A stretch of 64,000 nt of DNA from positions 1 through 64,000 of the forward strand of contig CAIOTF010000049.1 in the NCBI GenBank assembly GCA_903861125.1, written 5' to 3'. This DNA is from an uncultured Ignavibacteriota bacterium. Its GTDB lineage: Bacteria; Bacteroidota; Ignavibacteria; UBA10030; UBA8401. Each line of letters begins with the position of its first letter. Position 1 is the first letter of the stretch. Shown here in pieces: positions 1 through 8,031 of the stretch. The notes under the pieces are model-generated. The model saw nothing but the letters and a program-made list of their open reading frames with translations. It was not told the origin of the DNA and did no database searches. A program made the translations under genes and the position numbers.

Positions 1-6
1 CCAACC

Positions 7-35
7 TTGAGCCAACTGAGTCTACTTTGAGCCAA
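7..35. repeat. 9-bp direct repeat TTGAGCCAA, two copies 20 bp apart
   Basis: TTGAGCCAA occurs at 7-15 and again at 27-35, just beyond the stop of the integrase. The 20-bp period is close to two helical turns. This could be a pair of recombinase or excisionase arm-type sites, but two short copies at the edge of the window are thin evidence. Confidence 0.4.
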
Positions 36-41
36 TGATTT

Positions 42-1091
42 TCAATTCATTGAAATTTGTAATAGGTTGACCTCTTTATGTAATTGCTCCGACCGTAAAT
101 GACTATAAACTTGGGTCGTTTTTACGTCCGCGTGTCCAAGTAATTCCTTTACAGCATAAATTGAAACACCATCTTGTACTAACCAACTTGCAAAGGTATG
201 TCTTAATGAATGGAAATGCAATCGGGCTTCACGGAAATTACATTCGTATACATACCATTTGAATTTATGGGAAAGCCAATCAGCGAATATCGGCTTATCG
301 TTGAGCGTGAATACAAGTGCCGAGAGACTTTTGTTTGCTTTGGATTGCAGAATATAAAAGGCGGTATCATTCAATGGAACGATCCTTTTCTTGCCGTTCT
401 TGGTTTTGAATGTTGGCGAAGATTGTATCGTAATGGTCTTACGCGAAAGGTCAACATCGCTCCAGTGAAGGTTTAAGATCTCACCTCGTCTTAATCCGGT
501 AAGAGTAGCGAAGATGATGATTTCCTTCAGCCAGCCCTCGGTGATCGTATTCAATAATTTTTGAAAATCTTCTTTGCTAAAGAATATTGGCGATGATTCC
601 GGCACTGGAACGAGTTTCTGTCGGGAAAAGGGGTTGCTTTGCAGTACACCCCATCGAACAGCCGTGCTGAACGCAGCCCTTAGCGTGCGAAGTTCTATGT
701 TAACGGTCACCGGCGAAACGGTTCTTGTCTCATCTCTTTCCAGATGGGAGCTCAATCGTTCCATTTTGTATTTGTCGTAATGCTGCGGAGTTATTGAAAC
801 GATAGGAATATTGCCGATGATGGAGAGAAGTTTATTGAGTGAGGCACGGTAGATATTAGCCGTTCCCTTGGAGAATGTTCCATCAGCGAAGGCAAGGAAG
901 TCCGTTGTGAACGATTGAAGCAATACTATTTTTGTTTCGGTTCGTTTTTTGTGTTCGTCGGTTTTGAATGTTTGCAGGAATTTTAGAGCGTCGGACTTGA
1001 TTGTGCATCGAGTCGTTTTACTTTTGGTCTTTCCATCACTGCCAACATAATACACATACCAAACACCATGGGTGGATTTTGAGAGAAACAT
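42..1091 (-). CDS. Tyrosine-type site-specific recombinase (integrase)
   Basis: A 349-aa phage-type integrase that would cut and rejoin DNA at attachment sites through a tyrosine intermediate. The N-terminal part (about 1-160) has the SAM-like core-binding fold, including an SPVTVNIELRTLRAAFSTAV helix pair. The catalytic part has the first arginine in TGLRRGEILNLHW, then HFHSLRHTFASWL (H-x-x-R), a histidine in LLGHADVKTT and the nucleophile tyrosine in QVYSHL. All catalytic residues look intact. The start is the ATG at 1091 with a purine-rich AAAGGGG before it. The 5' half of a tRNA-Arg gene lies about 100 bp upstream on the same strand, the usual place for an integrase beside its attachment site. 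The gene most likely belongs to an island that extends left out of the window. Confidence 0.93.
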   Translation of the reverse strand: MFLSKSTHGVWYVYYVGSDGKTKSKTTRCTIKSDALKFLQTFKTDEHKKRTETKIVLLQSFTTDFLAFADGTFSKGTANIYRASLNKLLSIIGNIPIVSITPQHYDKYKMERLSSHLERDETRTVSPVTVNIELRTLRAAFSTAVRWGVLQSNPFSRQKLVPVPESSPIFFSKEDFQKLLNTITEGWLKEIIIFATLTGLRRGEILNLHWSDVDLSRKTITIQSSPTFKTKNGKKRIVPLNDTAFYILQSKANKSLSALVFTLNDKPIFADWLSHKFKWYVYECNFREARLHFHSLRHTFASWLVQDGVSIYAVKELLGHADVKTTQVYSHLRSEQLHKEVNLLQISMN

Positions 1092-1190
1092 CGGAAGCCC
1101 CTTTCGAGAGGGACAGGGGGAATTACTAAGAAGTAACCTAAGAAGTTGAAGTGAAATTGTGAGAAAATTAGCTGATTTGAAGAAGTACGG

Positions 1191-1233
1191 CAGCTTAGAA
1201 GGCTGTTGCTCTATCCAATTGAGCTACGGGATC
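1191..1233 (-). other. Partial tRNA-Arg(TCT): 5' half only, probable att site
   Basis: Read on the minus strand from 1233 this is a tRNA 5' half. It has a 7-nt acceptor strand GATCCCG, TA, a D-stem GCTC/GAGC with loop AATTGGATA, an anticodon stem ACAGC and the loop CTTCTAA (anticodon TCT, Arg). The 3' side of the anticodon stem keeps four pairs (GCTG) and then tRNA similarity stops: there is no variable region, T-arm or 3' acceptor strand. It lies next to the integrase. An attachment-site copy left by integration fits best; a disrupted tRNA gene is the alternative. Confidence 0.75.
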
Positions 1234-2377
1234 AGTAAAATGATAACAACTTTCAAAATTTATGTTGCGGCTACATTATTTCCGGAATAACATGAAATTT
1301 CTTTGCGGTGATGGTAACTACGGGGGCAACCAGTTGCCTTTAATTGAAATCCCCCTAAACTTCGCTACAAAGATAATCAACGAATGATTGTTTACCAAAT
1401 ATAAACTGGTTTTTCGACCAAAATTGTGACGAAAAACGCATTCGCATTTAGATTATCAAAAGAAGGATCTTCCGGAAAAAGAGATTACGGCCTACATTGA
1501 ATACCGGTACAGTGATGAACTGACGCAGGAATTGGCGATGAAGTGAAGCATGCTCCGCAATCTGCAGATCAATATTGAGATCCGGCCCATTCTGTCGAGC
1601 AAAAAAGGGGGATTACATCGGCTGGCAATAATTTTGAAGAGCTGAAAAAAGCTCTCAAGATTCTTCAGATGAAAAGAAAAATTATTGGCGGCTCAGGCAG
1701 CGACTTCGGTTCACCGGAAGGACTATATGGTAACATTGTTTCGAAATGTGCTATTGATACTTTATTTTTGATTTTTGACATCTCTTTACACGATAGTAAC
1801 AAACATGAAACCAGTGGAAATTGGCATAAAATAAGTTCGATCTGCAAGTTATTTGATTTTTATACAGCATCTGTTCCCGCCTGAGGGTAGTTTTTCATTC
1901 CTAATTTCCTCATGATTTATTATCACCCGCCGTCAATTTTTTCCGGGACGAAAAATAAACGGGCGGATGACACACCGTGTAATTGCCACGAACACCGGCA
2001 ATTTTATGCTCTTGGAACTGCAAAATGCGACCAAACAATGTCCCATGCAGTGTGGTTTAGAACGTAAATATTGCTTGCGCAAACGTAATAACCACGTATT
2101 TATGGGGAAATTAAGTTACCCTGCCAGCTGTCACAGGTTGACTTCATGGACAAAAAGATTTACTTTCTATGGTGTGAACGTAGAATAGGCGGACTTCAAA
2201 AGCACTTCCATGCCGTTGGATTTAATGAAAATGCAGTTTTGTTATGCATGGTATGACGAGGAACTGTGGCGCAAACAAACGTATACACATTCGGGGAATT
2301 TTCGGGAAACAATTTCTTTTTCTCGATGAGGCGCGGGAAAAAACCAAATATTATTTCACCAGCACACTCATACGCTC
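1234..2377. other. Gene-poor, probably decayed region
   Basis: No convincing gene is visible in these 1.1 kb. On the plus strand around 1450-1750 there are short stretches with protein-like composition (for example YIEYRYSDELTQELAMK at about 1491-1544 and NNFEELKKALKILQMKRK at about 1626-1680), broken by stops and frame changes, as in a decayed coding sequence. I cannot name the parent family. Confidence 0.45.
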
Positions 2378-2404
2378 ATGACTATAAAAAAAGATGAACC
2401 GGAA

Positions 2405-3082
2405 ATGAAACGGATTCTTGTTGTTGAAGACAACAAAGATATTGCAATGCTGGTTGAAAAGCGTTTGTCGCGGCAATTTGCGGTGGATATAGCAGTGAAT
2501 GGTGAAGATGCTTCCGTCAGCATCAATGAGAATCCGTATGATCTTATCGTCCTTGATCTTTCGCTGCCAAAAAAATCCGGTTTCGATGTATTGAAAGACA
2601 TGCGAAAAAAATCCTCGTATCCGCCGGTGCTGATCCTGTCGGGACTGAATGCTGTTGAAGATAAAGTAAAAGGATTGAAACTGGGTGCCGACGATTATCT
2701 TGCTAAGCCGTTCGATATTAAAGAACTTGTTGCTCGCATCGATGCATTGATGCGGCGTGTGCCATCGGCTCAGGAAATCGTAAAGCTTGCAGCGGTGGAT
2801 CTTGAAATGGATCTCGTCTCGCGCAAAGTGATCCGCGGCGGTACCGATATTACATTGAGTCCTCGCGAATTTGCACTGCTTGAATATCTCCTCCGAAAAA
2901 AAGACAAAGTTGTTACCCGCAAGGAAATTGCCGAAGAAGTATGGGGGCATAAGTTCGATGCAGGAACAAATTTTGTCGATGTCTATATCAACTATCTTCG
3001 CAAATCCGTCGACAAGGATTTTCCGCGCAAATTGATTCACACGGTGTACGGACAGGGATTCGTTCTGAAAACAGAAGAATAA
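2405..3082 (+). CDS. OmpR/PhoB-family response regulator, orphan
   Basis: A two-component DNA-binding response regulator. Counting from the MKRILVVEDN start, the receiver domain has the acidic pair E8-D9, the phospho-acceptor D51 in LIVLDLSLP, S79 in LILSG and the conserved lysine K101 in YLAKPFD. The C-terminal winged helix (about 130-225) shows LSPREFALLEYLL, the recognition helix region TNFVDVYINYLRKS and the wing GQGFVL typical of OmpR/PhoB. I prefer the ATG at 2405 because the receiver fold starts there; an ATG at 2378 would add nine residues without a clear ribosome site. No histidine kinase lies beside it. mutY starts 9 bp after the stop, so it may head the operon running to 6749. Confidence 0.93.
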   Translation: MKRILVVEDNKDIAMLVEKRLSRQFAVDIAVNGEDASVSINENPYDLIVLDLSLPKKSGFDVLKDMRKKSSYPPVLILSGLNAVEDKVKGLKLGADDYLAKPFDIKELVARIDALMRRVPSAQEIVKLAAVDLEMDLVSRKVIRGGTDITLSPREFALLEYLLRKKDKVVTRKEIAEEVWGHKFDAGTNFVDVYINYLRKSVDKDFPRKLIHTVYGQGFVLKTEE

Positions 3083-3091
3083 CTTCTACGC

Positions 3092-3991
3092 GTGGCCACA
3101 TCAATTTCCGTATCACCATTTCACAAGAACATCCTTCTGTGGTATTCCCGTCACCGCCGTCCTTTGCCGTGGCGAAACACCCGTCAGCCGTACCGCATTC
3201 TTCTTTCCGAGATCATGTCGCAGCAGACACAGGTAAGCCGTGTTGCGCAGTATTACAGGGACTGGATAAAAATGTTCCCGTCATTTTCTTCCGTTGCGAA
3301 TGCATCCGCTGCCGATATTCTTCGCGCATGGTCCGGATTGGGATACAATAGCCGCGCACTCCGTTTTCACCGGCTATCAAAAATTGTTGCGGAAGAATAC
3401 CGGTCACGCTTGCCGGAACGTATTGATGAATTGCAGAACCTTCCCGGTATCGGCAGATATACGGCGCATGCTGTTGCATGTTTTGCATTCGGGAAAAATA
3501 TTCCCGTCGTCGATGTAAATATCAAACGGCTTCTAACACGTTGGACAAAGAAGGTCGGAACCGTATCCGAACAATTGAATGATAACAGTGCGTGGATTCT
3601 TGCAGAAAATTTTCTGCCGAAGAACAAAGCGGTTGAGTGGAATCAATCGTTAATGGATCTTGGAGCGCTTGTCTGCACTGCGCAGAAACCTTCATGCGGC
3701 GATTGCCCTGTTTCAAAATACTGTGCATCGGCCTTTTCAAAGGCTTTTCTGATGAAGAACAAGAAGAAGATTTCAACGGAACCAGTGTGGCGGGGAATTC
3801 CCCGCCGGCTGTACCGCGGGAGGATCCTGAAATTACTACATCACCACACATGTTCTGCTCCGGACGTTGCCGCGCTGCTCTGGTCCGGCCATACGGCGCG
3901 CGATATTGTGTGGACAGCATCGTTACTGAAAAAAATGGCGGACGACGGTCTTCTTTCGTCGCTCAACGGTACATACTCGATTACGCGATGA
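3092..3991 (+). CDS. mutY: A/G-specific adenine glycosylase MutY, short form
   Basis: Removes adenine mispaired with 8-oxoguanine in base excision repair. The HhH-GPD core is clear: catalytic E40 in LLSEIMSQQTQV, the helix-hairpin-helix LPGIGRYTA (118-126), catalytic D141 in VVDVNIKRLLTR, and a 4Fe-4S loop with C195, C202, C205 and C211 in the canonical C-x6-C-x2-C-x5-C spacing. At 299 aa it is shorter than usual MutY (about 350). The C-terminal 85 residues do not look like the NUDIX-like 8-oxoG reading domain; they resemble a small helical or winged-helix segment. The start is GTG. The last 4 bp overlap the next gene (ATGA), so the two glycosylases are probably translationally coupled. Confidence 0.95.
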   Translation: MATSISVSPFHKNILLWYSRHRRPLPWRNTRQPYRILLSEIMSQQTQVSRVAQYYRDWIKMFPSFSSVANASAADILRAWSGLGYNSRALRFHRLSKIVAEEYRSRLPERIDELQNLPGIGRYTAHAVACFAFGKNIPVVDVNIKRLLTRWTKKVGTVSEQLNDNSAWILAENFLPKNKAVEWNQSLMDLGALVCTAQKPSCGDCPVSKYCASAFSKAFLMKNKKKISTEPVWRGIPRRLYRGRILKLLHHHTCSAPDVAALLWSGHTARDIVWTASLLKKMADDGLLSSLNGTYSITR

Positions 3992-4620
3992 AAAATTACA
4001 GACATATAGAAGAACTGAAGGTTTCGTTTACGACGAAGAAAGATGCCATACGTGTAAGGCTTAAAGAATACGGAGAAGTCCCGCAGGAAAAGTATTTTTA
4101 TGAACTTCTCTATTGTCTGATGACGCCTCAGTCAAGCGCAGTGAATGCGGGAAAAGCGCAGAAAGATTTTGAATCACTTGATTACCGTCATACCAATGCC
4201 GATCCGGAACCGGTTCTCTTCCAAAAAGATCACTACATCCGCTTCCACAGGTCGAAGGCAAGATGGATTGAGGCAATGAAAAAGAATTATGATACGATCA
4301 TGCAGGTAACGGTCGGACCGATGTCCGCCGAAGAAAAAAGAGAATGGTTTGTGAAGAATGTTATCGGGTTGAGTTACAAAGAAGCGACTCATTTTTTGCG
4401 CAATATCGGCAAGAATGACGGATTAGCGATTCTGGACAGGCATATTGTAAAGAATCTGAAATACCACGGCGTGATCCGTTCACTACCATTGTCATTGAAT
4501 AAAAAACGGTATCTTTCCATCGAGAAGAAGTTCCAGACTTTTGCCGGGGAGATCGGGCTTTCCATTGATGAACTTGACCTTCTTTTTTGGAGCAATGAGG
4601 CGGGCGAAATTTTGAAATAG
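3988..4620 (+). CDS. ogg: Archaeal-type 8-oxoguanine DNA N-glycosylase/AP lyase (Ogg2-like)
   Basis: A 210-aa HhH-GPD glycosylase of the Ogg2 type, which excises 8-oxoguanine and nicks the abasic site. The diagnostic signature is GLSYKEATHFLRNIG with the Schiff-base lysine at K131, followed by catalytic D150 in AILDRHIVKNL. The start ATG overlaps the mutY stop by 4 bp. A longer reading frame upstream runs through mutY in another frame and is not a real extension. MutY and Ogg act on the two sides of the same lesion (A:8-oxoG and C:8-oxoG), so this pair is a co-transcribed GO repair unit. Ogg2 is best known from archaea and scattered bacteria, which suggests an old transfer. Confidence 0.92.
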   Translation: MKNYRHIEELKVSFTTKKDAIRVRLKEYGEVPQEKYFYELLYCLMTPQSSAVNAGKAQKDFESLDYRHTNADPEPVLFQKDHYIRFHRSKARWIEAMKKNYDTIMQVTVGPMSAEEKREWFVKNVIGLSYKEATHFLRNIGKNDGLAILDRHIVKNLKYHGVIRSLPLSLNKKRYLSIEKKFQTFAGEIGLSIDELDLLFWSNEAGEILK

Positions 4621-4653
4621 AGTGTAAATCGTCGTACATTAGAGAAAAACACT

Positions 4654-5151
4654 ATGGCACAGCAAAGTTCATTCGACATCGTTTCAGAAGTCAATATGCA
4701 GGAAGTAGACAACGCTCTCAATCAGGCACGCAAAGAGGTTGCCACTCGTTACGACTTCAAAGATTCCAAAACTTCGATCGATTTCGCCGATAAAGAAAAG
4801 GAGGTCACCATTCACACCGAGGATGATTTCCGGCTGAAAGCAGTGGTGGATATCCTTCAGAACAAATTTATCAAGCGCGGCATAGCGATCAAAACGCTGA
4901 AGTACGGCACCGTGGAAACAGCTTCCGGCGGCACCATCCGTCAGAAAATTACGCTGCTGGTGGGGATCGATAAAGAGAATGCCAAGAAGCTTGTTCAGAT
5001 CATAAAAGATACGAAACGAAAAGTGCAGGCATCCATCATGGAAGATCAGGTCCGTGTTACCGGAAAAGACAAGGACGATCTGCAGGCAATCATTGCATTG
5101 CTGCGCGGAACGGATTTTCCGCTTTCACTTCAATTCACCAATTACCGCTGA
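4654..5151 (+). CDS. yajQ: YajQ family nucleotide-binding protein
   Basis: A 165-aa protein that matches YajQ (UPF0234) over its whole length: it begins SSFDIVSEVNMQEVDNALNQ, continues EVATRYDFKDSKTSIDF and ends with the DFPLQF-like DFPLSLQFTNYR. YajQ folds as two ferredoxin-like domains; Xanthomonas homologues bind cyclic di-GMP and others bind nucleotides or tRNA. Whether this copy binds c-di-GMP cannot be read from the sequence. It starts 33 bp after ogg and its stop overlaps the amidase start (TGATG). Confidence 0.95.
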   Translation: MAQQSSFDIVSEVNMQEVDNALNQARKEVATRYDFKDSKTSIDFADKEKEVTIHTEDDFRLKAVVDILQNKFIKRGIAIKTLKYGTVETASGGTIRQKITLLVGIDKENAKKLVQIIKDTKRKVQASIMEDQVRVTGKDKDDLQAIIALLRGTDFPLSLQFTNYR

Positions 5152-6749
5152 TGAAACAATTCTCTATTTTCACGCAGACGCTGATTGTCACCGCGCTAAT
5201 GTTCGCTGCCTGTACCGGCGTCTTAGCGCAGGAGAATATTACTGCCGACTCTTTGCAGATGCAATCGTCGAAACAGACGGGATTTGTTCAAACTGTCCGT
5301 TCCTCTTCGGTGCTCTATATTTCCATCCGGTCCATTGCAGCGCTTGTTGAAGCCGAACTATTTGAGAACGCACCGCTGAAAAAACTGGAGATGAAATTAT
5401 CCGGCGTGAGCATAAAGTTCTCGGCCAACAATTCTTTTGTCGATATTACTGATCTAGTCACAAAACATCACCGCGTCGTTCAATTGACTGTTCCCGTTCT
5501 CTGTGAACAGGAAAACTATTTTGTTAAGAGCGACGATCTTATTCCGTTGCTCCGGTCTGCCGGTGATTTGGCCTTGCACATTGTTCCGCTTGCAGTTGCC
5601 GATTCGGCGGCGGCAATACCAATGGTAACGGGATATACAATTGAGGAAAAAAAGAATGGTACGCTGCTGCGTCTTATCCTTTCCGCCAAAGTGAAGGATG
5701 TTGCCCGCACGCAGCAGGTCGCCGAATGGATTTATGTGACGATTCCCGGTGCGCGATGCGATACTCTGAAGTTCGATACAACATTTGCGGAAGGGACCAT
5801 TCGCAGGATAAAACCGGACCAGTCGGAAACGTCGCTTCAGCTTTCGCTGCAGATACACGGAAAAGTATCGCAGTCTGAGATCGTTCAGGATCAATTGAGC
5901 AACGACATTCTTCTGACATTCATTCATCCTTCCGTTGAAGAGAAAAAAGAACAAAAGATCGATTCTGCTGCGATCCGCCGGCAGCGAGCTGAACGCGCAC
6001 ACCAGCGGGTTGTGAACTCGATTGAAAAGCAGAAGAAAAAATGGAAACTGGATGTTGTGGTGATCGATCCCGGACACGGCGGGCATGATCCCGGCGCGAT
6101 CGGCCTTATCGGCACGCGCGAAAAAGATATCACACTTGGTATCGCGCTGAAACTTGGCGAATTGATTAAACAGGAAATACCGGAACTTAAAGTTGTATAT
6201 ACACGGCGAACCGACCGTTTTATTGAATTATACCGCCGCGGACAGATCGCGAATGAGAATGAGGGAAAGATCTTCGTAAGCATTCATTGCAACTCGACTG
6301 AACGGAAACCTTCCTCCGCGAACGGATTCGAGATCTATCTGCTGCGTCCCGGGAAGACGGAAGATGCGATTCACATCGCCGAAAAAGAAAATGATGTTGT
6401 GAAACTGGAAAAAGATTTTGAGGATCGCTATCAGGAACTGACAGAAGAGAATTTTATTATTCTGACGATGGCACAAAGTGCGTACGTGAAACAGAGCGAA
6501 CGGTTTGCGGAAATGCTGGAAGAGACAATGAGCGCCCAAATGGAAGGGATGCGCCAGCCAGTGAAACAGGCAGGTTTTTACGTGCTTGTCGGCGCCTCCA
6601 TGCCGAACGTACTTGTTGAATCAGGATATCTTTCCAACGTAAAGGAAGAACGCTTTTTGCGCAGTCCCGCCGGACAAAAAAAGGTTGCGGCCGCCATTGT
6701 GAACGCACTGAAAGGATACAAGAACGAATACGAAGATGAGAATCAATAG
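5151..6749 (+). CDS. N-acetylmuramoyl-L-alanine amidase (Amidase_3) with AMIN-like N-terminus
   Basis: A periplasmic peptidoglycan amidase that splits the bond between MurNAc and the stem peptide, of the AmiA/B/C type used in cell separation. A signal peptide (about 1-27, ending VLAQ) precedes an AMIN-like beta region (about 160-260) and a lysine/arginine-rich linker. The catalytic domain follows from about residue 300: zinc ligand in VVIDPGHGGHDPGAIG, a glutamate in the ANENEGKIF segment, zinc histidine in FVSIHCNS and catalytic glutamate in NVLVESGYLSN. It overlaps yajQ by 1 bp and is followed by a clear terminator, so it closes the operon. Confidence 0.93.
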   Translation: MKQFSIFTQTLIVTALMFAACTGVLAQENITADSLQMQSSKQTGFVQTVRSSSVLYISIRSIAALVEAELFENAPLKKLEMKLSGVSIKFSANNSFVDITDLVTKHHRVVQLTVPVLCEQENYFVKSDDLIPLLRSAGDLALHIVPLAVADSAAAIPMVTGYTIEEKKNGTLLRLILSAKVKDVARTQQVAEWIYVTIPGARCDTLKFDTTFAEGTIRRIKPDQSETSLQLSLQIHGKVSQSEIVQDQLSNDILLTFIHPSVEEKKEQKIDSAAIRRQRAERAHQRVVNSIEKQKKKWKLDVVVIDPGHGGHDPGAIGLIGTREKDITLGIALKLGELIKQEIPELKVVYTRRTDRFIELYRRGQIANENEGKIFVSIHCNSTERKPSSANGFEIYLLRPGKTEDAIHIAEKENDVVKLEKDFEDRYQELTEENFIILTMAQSAYVKQSERFAEMLEETMSAQMEGMRQPVKQAGFYVLVGASMPNVLVESGYLSNVKEERFLRSPAGQKKVAAAIVNALKGYKNEYEDENQ

Positions 6750-6779
6750 ATAACTTCTATTCAATTGCGGTAGCTTTTT

Positions 6780-6811
6780 ATCTCCGGCCTGCAACCGGAG
6801 ATTTTATTTTC
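6780..6811 (+). terminator. Rho-independent terminator after the amidase gene
   Basis: CTCCGG at 6782-6787 pairs with CCGGAG at 6795-6800 around a short loop, and the right arm runs into ATTTTATTTT. It sits 30 bp after the amidase stop and before the next start. Confidence 0.8.
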
Positions 6812-6834
6812 CTAAATCCTCTTTAACAAAATTT

Positions 6835-8031
6835 ATGAAACCAAAAAAAGTCTCTCTTGCCACACGTGCTATTCATGGAAAGAAACTCTATCCGTATAAA
6901 GGGGCGGTGACGACTCCAATCTATCAGACCTCCACCTACCGTTTTGAAAACTCGAATGATGCGGTGCGGTATTCGCAGGGCGATCCTAGCGTGTATGTCT
7001 ATTCACGGTATCACAATCCATCGGTGGAGGATGTTGAAGAAAAAATTGCAGAGATGTATGATGCCGAAGCGGCGCTTCTTTTTTCTTCGGGAATGGCGGC
7101 AATTTCTACGGCGATTCTCTCCATTGTAAAAGCGGGGGACGAGATCATCAGCACGCCGGCATTGTACGGCGGAACGTACAGATTTTTCCGCGACGTGCTC
7201 CCTCTTTATAATGTGAACGTAACATATGTGAATGCAGATTCGTTATCCGATATTTCCAAACTTGTTACTGCAAAGACAAAATTATTCTTCTGCGAATCAC
7301 CGACTAATCCGACGATAGGATTGGTTGATCTGCATACAGCGATCGCTGAAGTGAAAAAAGCAGAAAGAAAGACCGGCCGGAAGATAGCAACAATCATCGA
7401 CAACACATTTGCTTCATGTCTTCACCAGGCTCCGTTCACGATCGGATTCGATTTGGTTGTTGAAAGTGCAACGAAATACATCGGCGGACACAGCGATCTG
7501 CTGGCCGGTGCGGTCATCGGCAGTAAAAAAGAGATTAAGCAGATCCGCCAGATCGCAAAATATCTCGGCGGCTGTGCCGATCCGTTTGCAGCATTCCTTC
7601 TTTCGCGGAGTCTAAAGACTTTTGAACTGCGTGTTCAGCGCCAAACGGAAAATGCAATGAAACTTGCCAAGATACTGGAGAAACACCGGAATGTTCTCCG
7701 CGTGTTTTATCCCGGACTGAAATCCCACCCGCAGCATGCGATTGCAAAGAAACAGATGAGCGGATTTGGTGCGATGGTCCTGATTGAAGTAAAGGGGGGC
7801 GTGCGTGGAGCCGCGAAAGTGTGCGATTCGCTGAATGTTGCCGTCAACGCGATGTCGCTTGGCGGAGTGGAAACACTCGTCAGTATCCCCGTCTATTCAT
7901 CCCACGTGAACATGACTGCAGCGGAATTGAAACAGCATGGTGTCACTCCCGGCATGATCCGTATTTCCGTTGGAGTTGAGGGAATTGAGGATCTCATCAG
8001 TGATTTTGAACAGGCACTGAAAAAGATTTAA
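6835..8031 (+). CDS. Cys/Met metabolism PLP-dependent enzyme (trans-sulfuration family)
   Basis: A 398-aa fold-type I PLP enzyme of the cystathionine gamma-synthase / O-acetylhomoserine sulfhydrylase / methionine gamma-lyase family. Family marks: TPIYQTSTYRFENS near the N-terminus, YSRYHNPSVEDVEEKIA, SSGMAAISTA, and the PLP lysine in ESATKYIGGHSDLLAGAV. The C-terminal MSLGGVETLVSIP and GMIRISVGVEGIEDLI are also typical. Sequence alone does not decide which reaction is catalysed. It is a single gene between a terminator and a convergent MFS gene, whose end overlaps it by 4 bp. Confidence 0.93.
   Translation: MKPKKVSLATRAIHGKKLYPYKGAVTTPIYQTSTYRFENSNDAVRYSQGDPSVYVYSRYHNPSVEDVEEKIAEMYDAEAALLFSSGMAAISTAILSIVKAGDEIISTPALYGGTYRFFRDVLPLYNVNVTYVNADSLSDISKLVTAKTKLFFCESPTNPTIGLVDLHTAIAEVKKAERKTGRKIATIIDNTFASCLHQAPFTIGFDLVVESATKYIGGHSDLLAGAVIGSKKEIKQIRQIAKYLGGCADPFAAFLLSRSLKTFELRVQRQTENAMKLAKILEKHRNVLRVFYPGLKSHPQHAIAKKQMSGFGAMVLIEVKGGVRGAAKVCDSLNVAVNAMSLGGVETLVSIPVYSSHVNMTAAELKQHGVTPGMIRISVGVEGIEDLISDFEQALKKI

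Noticed and set aside
2351-3040. 229-aa open frame on the minus strand
   Set aside because: It is the antisense shadow of the response regulator, with composition rich in Phe, Ile and His and no domain.
3637-3987. In-frame upstream extension of the ogg gene
   Set aside because: It lies in another frame of mutY, has no family similarity, and the Ogg2 fold starts at the ATG at 3988 that overlaps the mutY stop.
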